The notes under the pieces were generated by a model. The model was not told where the DNA came from and did no database searches. It worked only from the letters and a program-made list of their open reading frames with translations. Positions 1-11,500 of a stretch of DNA of 64,000 nt are shown here, one piece after another. The DNA lies in NCBI GenBank assembly GCA_965276005.1, contig OZ254962.1:1178001-1242000 (forward strand), read 5' to 3'. The number at the start of each line of letters is the position of its first letter. Within the stretch, counting starts at the first letter, position 1. This DNA comes from G965232465 sp965276005. Lineage in GTDB: Bacteria > Pseudomonadota > Alphaproteobacteria > JAQWUY01. Position numbers and translations under genes: made by a program.

Positions 1-195
1 ACACCCGTATACACATTGTTATCGCAGACAGTTTTTTTGTTACTTGCTATGGCGAAACTATCATAAAAAAGTGCTGTTGTCTATGTGTAAATGTAAAAAC
101 TGTGAAAAAACTATAAATACAGCGAAAATGTCAGATGCCATTTAGGCTTTTGACAACCCAGAACACTACAATATGATTTTTTTACATATCAGGTG

Positions 196-224
196 TTGTA
201 CTTTGATATACAATGTGCTATAGT
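196..224 (+). promoter_or_regulatory. Probable sigma70 promoter of the symporter operon
   Basis: A TTGTAC hexamer at 196-201 and TATAGT at 219-224 are separated by 17 bp, with an extended -10 TG at 216-217. A second candidate lies just upstream (TTGACA at 150-155, 16 bp, TATGAT at 172-177). The rest of the 356 bp before the first gene is AT-rich and holds no gene that I can see. Confidence 0.5.
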
Positions 225-356
225 AATGCCTGAAATAGTATTGATGAAAGGCTCTCTCCTGTTAGTGTACACTGCTTCCATGCGATTGATAGTGCATGGG
301 TGGTGTGCTTGTTTTACAACAATAATATTGTAGATTATCTTAGAGGAGTCTAAATT

Positions 357-611
357 ATGAGCAGTAAAAATTATGATGCGTACTGGAAGAAGAATGTTTC
401 CATTATTTTTCGCATTCTTGCCATTTGGGCGTTGGTGTCGTATGGGGCGGGCATATTGTTTGTCGACCTGTTAGACAAGATTGTCATACTTGGTTTTCCT
501 GTGGGCTTTTGGTTTGCCAACCAAGGAGCCATATATACCTTTATCATCTTAATTGTATATTATATTCGGGCGATGAACAAGCTCGATGCCGAATATGGCG
601 TTGACGAGTAA
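357..611 (+). CDS. DUF4212 small subunit of a sodium:solute symporter
   Basis: An 84-residue membrane protein with two hydrophobic segments (about residues 17-38 and 48-68) and a charged C-terminus, matching the DUF4212 (TIGR03647) family in length and layout. Members of this family are found next to the VC_2705-type symporter and are presumed to be its small partner subunit. That large-subunit gene follows after 18 bp, so the two should form one operon. An AGAGGAG ribosome binding site precedes the ATG at the usual distance. The transported solute cannot be read from the sequence; acetate or another small carboxylate is the usual guess. Confidence 0.9.
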   Translation: MSSKNYDAYWKKNVSIIFRILAIWALVSYGAGILFVDLLDKIVILGFPVGFWFANQGAIYTFIILIVYYIRAMNKLDAEYGVDE

Positions 612-629
612 TAATAGGGAGTAGAAATC

Positions 630-2444
630 ATGGAATTACAAACTTTAACCTACATTTTTGTAGGGCTTTCATTTATACTGTATGTGGGTATTGCCGTTTG
701 GAGTCGAGCCGCATCCACCAAAGAATTTTATGTCGCCGGCGGTGGTGTACCGCCCGTTGCCAACGGTATGGCAACCGCCGCAGATTGGATGTCCGCCGCA
801 TCGTTTATCTCGATGGCGGGGTTAATTGCCTTTATGGGGCGGGACGGATCGATGTACCTAATGGGCTGGACGGGCGGATATGTGTTGCTTGCCATGTTGC
901 TGGCACCATATTTACGGAAATTCGGTAAGTTTACCGTACCGGACTTTGTTGGCGATCGGTATTATTCCGATCTTGCCCGCACGATTGCAGTGATTTGCGT
1001 TATCTTTATTTCGTTTACCTACATTGCCGGTCAGATGCGGGGCGTAGGTATCGTATTTGCCCGATTCTTACAAGTCGACATCGACACGGGCGTATGGGTT
1101 GGTATGGCGATTGTGTTTTCTTATGCGGTACTGGGCGGTATGAAAGGCATTACCTATACACAAGTCGCCCAATACTGTGTATTGATTTTTGCCTACACTG
1201 TACCCGCCTTGTTCTTAGCCTATCAAATCACCGGGCACATACTGCCGCAAACCGGTTTGGGTGCCACTATGGCGGACGGTCGCAGCTTACTGCAAACGCT
1301 GGATGGACTGGTTACCGAATTGGGATTTAGCGAATACACCGCCGGTGCCCGACCGACCATCGATGTGTTCTTTATCACCATCGCTCTGATGTTGGGTACG
1401 GCGGGCTTGCCGCATGTGATTGTACGCTTCTTTACCGTACCAAAAGTCAAAGATGCCCGCAAATCCGCCGCTTGGGCATTGGTGTTTATTGCTATTTTAT
1501 ATACCTCTGCGGCGGGTGTGGCAGCGTTTGGTCGCTATAACATCATCAACACCGTAAATGGTACTGATGGCAAAGGTACCCTGTATACAGAAATGCCCAG
1601 TTGGTTTAAAAACTGGGAAAACAGTGGCTTGATTGCATGGGTCGACCACAACGCAGACGGTAAAGTGCAATACGCCGCAGGCGGTGCCGTTAAAGGCAAG
1701 CCGAAATTTCAAGGCGATGCATTCGATGCCTCCGCCCGGGGCACATATAACCAACGGTTGGTATCGAACCCCACATCTGGAACATTCGATAGCAGCAAAC
1801 AACCGTTTGCCAATGAGATTTTTGTAGACCGGGATATTATGGTGCTTGCCAACCCAGAAATCGCCAAGTTGCCCGATTGGGTTATCGCTTTGGTGGCAGC
1901 GGGTGCGATGGCAGCCGCCCTATCGACAGCGGCGGGGCTGTTGTTGGTTATATCCAGTGCCATATCCCATGACTTGTTGAAAAAAACCATCAAGCCTGAT
2001 TTGTCCGAACGGCAAGAACTGTTAGCGGCACGGCTGTCCGCCGCAACGGCGGTGGCAGTAGCCGGATACTTTGGTATGAACCCGCCCGGCTATGTAGCGG
2101 CGATTGTAGCATTGGCGTTTGGTTTAGCGTGTGCCTCATTCTTCCCAACCCTGTTAATGGGGATTTTCTCAAAAACCATGAACAAACAAGGGGCGATTGC
2201 CGGTATGGTTGTCGGCTTGGCATCGACTATGGCGTACATTGTGTACTTTAAATTTATGGGCGGTACTAAAGACCAATGGTTTATGGGCATTTCCCCCGAA
2301 GGGTTTGGCGTCATCGGTATGTTGTTAAACTTTGTCTTCGCTTATGCGGTGTGCAAAGCAACCCCACCACCGCCAAAACACATTGTCGACATGGTGGAAA
2401 ACATCCGCATCCCAAGTGGTGCCGGACAAGCCATTAACGAATAA
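630..2444 (+). CDS. Sodium:solute symporter, VC_2705 (ActP-like) subfamily
   Basis: A 604-residue multi-spanning member of the solute:sodium symporter family. The N-terminal region has the unwound first helix and the run GGVPPVANGMATAADWMSAA typical of ActP-like carriers. Between the mid-protein helices there is a hydrophilic insert of about 110 residues (roughly 305-415), a feature of the VC_2705 (TIGR03648) subfamily. The pairing with the DUF4212 gene upstream supports this subfamily. It probably imports a small organic acid with sodium at the inner membrane. AGGGAG precedes the ATG. A hairpin terminator follows the stop. Substrate not determined. Confidence 0.9.
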   Translation: MELQTLTYIFVGLSFILYVGIAVWSRAASTKEFYVAGGGVPPVANGMATAADWMSAASFISMAGLIAFMGRDGSMYLMGWTGGYVLLAMLLAPYLRKFGKFTVPDFVGDRYYSDLARTIAVICVIFISFTYIAGQMRGVGIVFARFLQVDIDTGVWVGMAIVFSYAVLGGMKGITYTQVAQYCVLIFAYTVPALFLAYQITGHILPQTGLGATMADGRSLLQTLDGLVTELGFSEYTAGARPTIDVFFITIALMLGTAGLPHVIVRFFTVPKVKDARKSAAWALVFIAILYTSAAGVAAFGRYNIINTVNGTDGKGTLYTEMPSWFKNWENSGLIAWVDHNADGKVQYAAGGAVKGKPKFQGDAFDASARGTYNQRLVSNPTSGTFDSSKQPFANEIFVDRDIMVLANPEIAKLPDWVIALVAAGAMAAALSTAAGLLLVISSAISHDLLKKTIKPDLSERQELLAARLSAATAVAVAGYFGMNPPGYVAAIVALAFGLACASFFPTLLMGIFSKTMNKQGAIAGMVVGLASTMAYIVYFKFMGGTKDQWFMGISPEGFGVIGMLLNFVFAYAVCKATPPPPKHIVDMVENIRIPSGAGQAINE

Positions 2445-2461
2445 TGTATCCTACAACACGC

Positions 2462-2491
2462 AAGGGGTGTGCCATGTGCCGCCCCTTTTTT
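2462..2491 (+). terminator. Rho-independent terminator after the symporter operon
   Basis: AAGGGG at 2462-2467 pairs with CCCCTT at 2482-2487 and the stem runs into a T tract. It lies 18 bp after the symporter stop, between two convergent genes. Confidence 0.6.
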
Positions 2492-2524
2492 CGTCGATGG
2501 GGAACCATGCCCGCCCCAAAAATA

Positions 2525-5500
2525 TTATGCAGGGACGGTGTCGTCTGTTCCGCTACTTCGTACGAATATGCGTTTCATGGTTTCATACAGTTTTTCGTCC
2601 AGTTCGTAAAAAGGTATTGCCTTTTGGGCTTTGATGTTATTTGCTAAGAACGCCATGTCGTATGTGGTGGTGTATTTTACTTTGTATTTTAATGGTGCCG
2701 CTTGGGGGGTGTTAAACACCGATGCCCAACGGGGGGTTGCGGTTTGTGCAAGCGATCGATATACTGCCTGCATGTCGATACCCCGTAAGTGGGCGTATAT
2801 GCCGGTGGTGAATATGCTGTCGGTACTACTGTGTAATCTGCTATTTGTGGTGGCTATGGCACTACCGCCCAACAGTATGGCACTGGCACCTAGTAGTATT
2901 GTGCCGGTGTTGACGGCACCGCTACCGCTGCTGCTGCCGCTACTACTGAGTGTTAATGTGGATTTTGTCTTGCTGCTGCCACCGTCATAACCCAGTCTGG
3001 ATTGTCTGCTATTACGGATTCTGTATAGAACACCTGATTTATACTTTTCGTTGTTGCCATCAGCAGCTGTAATAGGATTTGCTTGGAAATTGCCTTTTGC
3101 GGGGTCGTATGTCACATTACCCTTGCTAAAATCATAGGCTATGCCGTTTAGGTGCGTGTCCGCAGAGGATAGTGTCCATATTAGGTATCGTCCTTTATCG
3201 CCATTGCTATCGGCTATTTTTAAGGCATTGCTATCTGAGTTGTTGGTAAATCTCTCTGCTGCTAGTTCGATAACCACATCGCCTTTATTACGGTCGCCTG
3301 TGGCGGTTATTTGTCCGCCGCTGCGAATGATGATTTCTGCATCGTTATGGGCGTCTACTGCACCTAAATGCACAATGCTGACACGGGCACCGTCTGCTTT
3401 CCACACAGTTATTTTGCCCGTTTGTTTTGTGCTAATCGGAGCACTGCTGTTACCAATCCGCATCTCAATAAGCAAATCGCCGCTGCCCCCAGATACGGTT
3501 TTACCCGCAGCAACAGTGATCTCGGCTCTAGCGGTGTCTCTGTCGTTTAGGACAAAACTGCTATCGCTGGCGTCATTGGCTGTTAATGTAAGTCCGCCAT
3601 TGATTTTTACATCGCTGTTAATTTTAATCGACCGCCCAGCGATTAAAGTTAATTTTCCCGTACCTGCCGTAGTGATAACATCATCATCGACCGTAATATC
3701 GTTGCTGGCGACAATGTGTATGTTGGTACCTGTTTTCAACTTGTCTATAATCGGCGATACGGTATCTTTTGACAGATTTAGTAGGTATATGGCACCTTCA
3801 TTGACCAACGCCCCATTGGTTCTAGGGGCACCGACCACTAAATTTTTGCCATCACCAGTCAGAGCAAGTGCCCAACCAAATTGTCCAGACGGGGCAAGTG
3901 AAACACCTGAATCATGGGCAATCTTGTAATTTTTAGTAATCGTATTGCCCCATGCAGATCCCCCCACGCTAAATATATACACCGCCCCATAGGAACGCCC
4001 CCCTGTGTCGTCGCCATGTGCCCCCACAGCCAATTTGTTACCATCCTTGCTCAGAGCGACAGCACCGCCAAAATAATCTGTCCTCGACAGAGAAATACCC
4101 GCATCACTATGGCGAATTTCACCTACTTTTTTAGGTGTTATGCCCCAACTTGCGTCCTTTTGTTTCAACCTAAACAGGTACACTCTGCCCCGGTAACCGT
4201 CATAGCCAATCGCCCCCACCGCTAATTTAGACCCATCGCCACTTAACGCCACAGAATAGCCAAATTGTTCACTATTTTTAAGATAAAGAGTAGTCGTCTC
4301 TAAAACGCTACCATGCGTATATGTGGCTTGTGGCTTAAAGCTATATGTATTACCAGAATTTTCGATAGTATATAACCGTACTGCCCCCCGACGGGTGCCA
4401 CCGGCATTATTCTTCGGTACACCAACCGCTAATTTGGTGCCATCGCCGCTAACGGCAACCGCATCGCCAAAATTACCAGCCGTGTTCGAAGCAAGTTTAC
4501 CCAGCTGTGCAACCGTATCCCCCCAAGTAACACCCCCGACACTCAGTACATACACCGCCCCAAAATTGGTACCGTTTGTATCATCCTTCGGGGCACCTAC
4601 AACCAATGTGCTACCATCGTTGTTTAAGGCAACAGCAGCCCCGAATTTATCGCTATTTTTCAACGATACACCATTGCCATCGGCAATTTTTGCGTTGTAA
4701 TATACATCGTCACCAAAACTATCGCCGCTGCCTAATTCGAACAGGTACACAGCCCCCCGATCGGTGCCGCCGGTATCGTTAAACTGGGCACCTACCGCTA
4801 ATTTTTTCCCATCGTCACTAATGGCAACAGCCGATCCAAATGTTTCATTTTTGGTAAGAGTAAGGGTAACATCGTGTATGGCAAATTCTGTATTTGTTTG
4901 GGTAACCGTCTCGCCCCATGTGGTACCAGAATTACCGACAATGTACAGATACACCGCCCCCCTATCAGAATCAAAATAATGAGTAACGGGATCTCCATCG
5001 TTCCTATCATTAGCTCCGACAGCCAGCTGCCTCCCATCACCGCTTAACGATACACTACTACCAAACTTGTACCAATCATTCAAAGAAACGGTGCCAGATG
5101 ATAGAGATGCTCCGTGCGAAAGTTTTACCGCTTGCGTTACCGTACTGCCCCATGCGGCACCAGAACCGCCGACAGTGTACAGATACACCGCCCCCCGGTT
5201 AACGCCCCCATCGTCATCAAATATAGCCCCGACAGCCAACTTCGTTCCATCATCGCTTAACGATACACTAGAACCAAAAAAATCACCACGACCCAAAGAA
5301 ACAGTGCCAGATGATAGAGATGCCCCGTGCGAAAGTTTTACCGCTTGCGTTACCGTACTGCCCCATGTGGCACCAGAACCGCCGACAGTGTACAGATACA
5401 CCGCCCCTCGACCCCAACCCCCATCGTCATCACCATAAGCCCCGACAGCCAACTTCGTCCCATCACCGCTTAACGATACACCAATACCAAACCTATCCTT

Positions 5501-8500
5501 AACATCCAAAGAAACACTGGGATGTTTATCAGAAAGTTTTACCGCTTGCGTTACTGTACTGCCCCATGTGGCACCAGAACCGCCGACAGTAAACAGATAC
5601 ACCGCCCCTAGATCTACATATCGACCCCAACCCCCATCGTCATCACGAGAAGCCCCGACCGCCAACTTCGACCCGTCATCACTTAACGATACACTATTAC
5701 CAAAATCATCCCCCCAATCCAAAGAAACACTGGCATGGCTATCAGAAAGTTTTACCGCTTGCGTTACCGTACTGCCCCATGTGGCACCAGAACCGCCGAC
5801 AGTGTACAGATATACCGCCCCTTTCACATCACCGGAAGTCCCCACAGCCAACTTCGTCCCATCACTGCTTAATGATACACCACTACCAAACCAATCACCA
5901 TTATCCAAAGAAACAGTGCCGGATGATAGAGCTGCCCCATGTGATAGTTTTACCGCTTGTGTTACCGTACTGCCCCATGTGGCACCGGAACCGCCGATAG
6001 TAAACAGATAGACCGCCCCTCGATCTGCAATATCACTACTAGTCCCATCGTCATCGTAGGGAGCCCCAACAGCCAACTTCGTTCCATCACCGCTTAACGA
6101 TACACTATAACCAAAAAAATCACCACGATCCAAAGAAACAGTGCTAGATGGAGATGCTCCATACGAAAGTTTTATCGCTTGTGTTACCATACTGCCCCAT
6201 GTAATACCACCAACAGTGTACAGATACACCGCCCCTCGATTGGCATTTTGGTCACTACCCCCATCATCATCACCATACGCCCCGACAGCCAACTGCGTCC
6301 CATCACCGCTTAACGATACACTATAACCAAAATAATCATTGTCATCCAAAGCAACAGTGCTGGAGGATAGGGATGCCCCATGCGAAAGTTTTGCCGCTTG
6401 CGTTACTGTACCGCCCCATGTGGCACCACCGACAGTAAACAGATACACCGCCCCTTTGTAAGAGTCATTTCCTTTAACCCCAACAGCCAACCTCGTCCCG
6501 TCACCACTTTTCGTCCCATCACCGCTTAACGATACACCACTACCAAACAAATCACCATCATCCAAAGAAACAGTGCCAGATGATAAAGCTGCCCCATGTG
6601 ATAGTTTTACCGCTTGTGTTACCGCATTGCCCCATGTGGCACCAGAGCCGCCGACAGTGTACAGATACACCGCCCCTCGATCGGTCCCCCCATCGTCATC
6701 ACGAAAAGCCCCGACCGCCAACTTCGTCCCATTACCGCTTAACGATACACCACTGCCAAAATAATCATAATCACCTAAAGAAACACTGGCATGGCTATCA
6801 GAAAGTTTTACCGCTTGCGTCACCTTACTGCCCCATGTGGCACCAGCTGCACTAGCCGTACCAACAGTGTACAGATACACCGCCCCTCGATTACTGCCCC
6901 CATCGTCATCATACATAGCCCCGACAGCCAACTTCGTCCCGTCACTGCTTAACGATACACTCCAGCCAAACCAATCATGATCACCCAAAGAAACACTGGC
7001 GTGGCTCTCAGAAAGTTTTACCGCTTGCGTCACCTTACTGCCCCATGTGGCACCAGCTGTACTAACCGTACCAACAGTGTACAGATACACCGCCCCTCGT
7101 CTAGTCCCCCCATCGCTATCACCACCCGCTCCGACAGCCAACTGCGTCCCATCATCGCTTAACGATACACTGAGACCAAATTCATCATCATTAGCCAAAG
7201 AAACGCTGGCATGGCTATCAGAAAGTTTTATCGCTTGCGTTACCGTACTGCCCCATGTGGCACCAGCTACACTAGCCGTACCAACAGTGTACAGATAGAC
7301 CGCCCCTCGATTACTGCCCCCATCGTCATCACCACTCGCCCCGACAGCCAACTTCGTTCCATCATCGCTTAATGATACACTACGACCAAAATAATCATAA
7401 TCACCTAAAAAAACAGTGGCAGATAATATAGATGCCCCATTCGAAAGTTTTACCGCTTGCGTTACTGTACTGCCCCATGCAACGGCAACATTTAACAAAT
7501 GCACTGCACCTGTATTTGTTGCCCCTGTGTCATCATGGCTGGCACCCACCGCTAATTTGCTGCCATCAGCACTTAAGGCAACAGAGCTGCCAAACCAATC
7601 ACCAGAGGATAATAAAAGTCCGTCCACCCCATGGGCAATCTTTTTTGTGTTGCTAACCGTATTGCCCCATGTGGCACCAGAACCAGCAACCGTAAACAAA
7701 TATACCGCCCCCGCATAATTTGCCCCTGTGTTATCATTCACCGCACCCACTGCCAATTTGCCACCATCGGCACTTAAGGCAACAGAGCTACCAAACCAAT
7801 CACCAGAGGATAATAAAAGTCCCCTAACGCCGTGATGAATCTTGAGCGATTTGCGGATTGTACCGCCCCAACTAGATCCGCCAACTGTAAACAAATATAC
7901 TGCCCCACGGTTATCATTATTGGCAAAATCATCGCCTGTAGCACCCACCGCCAATTTGCCGCCATCGGCACTTAAGGCAACAGAGTCGCCAAACGAATCA
8001 GCGGCGGATAATGAAAGCCCGTTCACCCCATGGGCAAGCTTTTTTGTGTTGCTAACTGTACTGCCCCATGTGGCACCAGAACCAGCAACCGTAAACAAAT
8101 ATACCGCACCCGCATCCGTTGCCCCCGTATTATCCCAATTGGCACCCACCGCCAATTTGCTACCATCGGCACTCAGGGCAACAGCACTGCCAAACTTATC
8201 ACCGGTGGATAATGAAACCCCACTCCCATGGGCAATCTTTTTTGTATTGCTAACCGTACCGCCCCAACTGGATCCGCCAACCGTAAACAAATATACCGCA
8301 CCGGCATTGCCGCTGTTATAGGCACCCACCGCCAATTTGTTGCCATTGGCACTTAGGGCAACAGAGCTACCGAAATTATCATAGCCAGATAATGAGAGTC
8401 CATCGCCCCCATCGGCAATCTTTTTTGTGTTGCTAACCGTATCGCCCCATGCGGCACCAGCAGCAACCGTAAACAAATACACCGCACCCGTCCCCATCGC

Positions 8501-11500
8501 ACCGGTGTCATCACCAATGGCACCTACCGCCAATTTGCCACCATCATCACTTAACGCCACAGAAATACCAAACAAACTATCACCGCCAAACGCCAATGCA
8601 AGTCCATCTACCCCGTGGGCAATCTTCTTCGTTTGGCTAACCGTACTGCCCCATGTGGCACCCGAAGTAGCGACTGTAAACAAATATACCGCCCCTACAT
8701 CCATTGCCCCCGTATCATCACCATCGGCACCTATTACCAATTTGCCACCACTGTTATTCAGGGCAACCGCACTGCCAAAGCCATCTTGATCAGATAGTGA
8801 AAGCCCGTCCGCCCCGTCTTTAATCTTTTTTGTGTTGCTAACCGCACTGCCCCATGTGGCATCAGAACCGCCAACAGTAAACAAGTATACCGCACCTTTG
8901 GAATCATCACCATCGGCACCTACCGCCAATTTGTTACCATTATCATTCAGGGCAACAGAGCTGCCAAAATTGCTACCATTGGACAGCGAAACTATCCCCC
9001 CGTGGGCAATCTTTTTTGTTTTGCTAACGGTATCGCCCCAAGTGGATCCGCTAACCGTAAACAAATATACCGCACCTTTGGAATCATCACCATCGGCACC
9101 TACTGCCAATTTTTTACCATTATCATTTAGGGCGACAGAGCTGCCAAATTTATGACCAAGAGATAACGAAAGTCCCACAACGCCATCGGCAAGCTTTTTT
9201 GTGTTGCTAACTGTGCTGCCCCATGTGGCACCAGAACCGGCAACCGTAAACAAATATACCGCCCCTTTCGAAAGACCCGTACCTTTTGCACCCACCGCCA
9301 ATTTACCGCCATCAGCACTTAAGGCAACAGAGCTGCCAAACCTATCATAATCGGATAATATAACCTCACCCCTGAGGGCAATCTTTTTTGTGTTGCTAAC
9401 TGTGCTGCCCCATGTGGCATCAGAACCAGCAACCGTAAACAAATATACCATACCTTTGGCATAATCGGTAAACGCAGCCCCCACCGCCAATTTGCTACCA
9501 TCATTACTTAGGGCAACTGAACTACCAAAATACCCAGTGGCAGGCAATGAAAGTCCATCCACCCCATCGGCAATCTTTTTTGTTTGGGTAACTGTATTGC
9601 CCCATTTGGTATTCGCCGCTGAATCGGCATCCGCAACCGTAAACAAATACACCGCACCCGCATCAGATTTTCCCATATCATCAAGTGTAGCACCCACTGC
9701 CAATTTGCGACCATCACCACTTAACGCAACAGAACTGCCAAAAGATTCGTTACCAGAGTTTAACACCAATCCCCCGACACCGTTGGTAATCTTTTGTGTT
9801 TGGCTAACCCGTACGCCCCATATGGTGCTGTCGACAGCAAACAAATATACCGTGCCTGCGTTATTGCCATGGCTGTCGTCATCTGATGCCCCCACAGCCA
9901 ATCGCAACCCATCGGCACTAAACGCTACGGAAGACCCGAATTTATCGGTATTAGACAAGGACACGCCGATACCATCAGCAATTTTGCCGGCTTTGGTTAC
10001 TTTATTGCCATCGATAGCGAACAAATATACCGCCCCCCGGTTTTCACCGCCTGTGTCGTCATATCTGGCACCTACGGCTAATCTTTTGCCGTCATCACTT
10101 AGTGCAACACCGCTGCCAAAAGCATCTTTGGCTTTCAGTGAAACGCCTGCTCCATCGGCAATTTTAACGGTGTGGGTAACCGATTTTCCCCAACTCGAAT
10201 CGCTTGGCGACCCCTTAACATTAAACAGGTGTACCGCCCCGGAATTGTCATTCCCCGTATCATCACCAACGGCACCTACCGCTAGTATCGCCCCATCGCC
10301 ACTTAACGCCACAGAATAGCCAAACGCATCATGTGCAGACAATTTAAGCCCCCCAACATTATGTACAATCCGTCCTGTACGCCGGCGATAGTTCGAACTC
10401 CCCCAATATTTATCATTGCCAGACAACACAAACAACGACACCGATCCCGCATCGTCCTTGTTACCGCCATTATCATGGGTTTCACCCACCGCTAATTTGG
10501 TACCGTCATCGCTCAACGCAACGCCGGTGCCAAAATACCCATTGCCCCCATATTCAAGTGCAGCAGTTCTATAAACGCCCGTGTCCCAATCGACAGAAAA
10601 CATGAAAACTCTACCTTTACCGCTCCCATACTGGAAAACTTTTTTCATATATGGCATACCCACAACCAGCTTAGTACCATCGTCATTAAACGCTACCGAA
10701 GTGCCAAATTGTGCATTGCTTTGTTTTACATTGAGACCAGACCCATAAGCGACTTTATACTCCTGTATTAATGTCTTGCCCCATTGGGCACCTTTACCAT
10801 CGACCTTAAACAGATACACCGCCCCATTATTGGCTGCACCCGTATCATCACCTGTTGCTCCCACCGCTAATTTGGTACCGTCTTCGCTGATAGCAACAGA
10901 AATGCCAAAATTATCATTGTCGTCTAGGTCGAAGGGGGACACAAGAGGTGTGGTAGACATAATGCGTTTTGCCTGTGATAGCCCATCGGCAAACTTGCCG
11001 ATAACCACATTTTTAGGATCGAGTAACAGTACCCCATTGCCTACTTCGACTCGTTTTAAACCGAAACTGTCGACCTTTTCCTTGCCCGATATTTCCACCG
11101 CTCCGCCATTGGTGGCACCGGTTGCGGTAATTTGGGCATAATTATTGGTGGTGTGATCTGCCCATAACACAACCGTACCCCCCGCACCCGATGCAGACGA
11201 TGCATCGATGTGTACGCCCGTGCCTAAGGAAGTTTTGCCGGCACTGGTAAGCCCGCCGGTATCAGACCAGCGATGGACAAATAAATCCTGAGCCTTTTTG
11301 TCGAGAGAGCTGGTTTCTGCGTTGTACGAACCGCCTTGAAACGCCCCGCCAATACGAATGCGACCGCCCATAGTCGTACCCTTTGCCGATATGCTGCCGG
11401 AAAACAGCCCGACCAAGCCGTTTTTGTTGGATATGTCGATATATCCACCTGTGCCATCGCTACCATCGGCGATAACATCGCCCGAACCGACCACTTTATA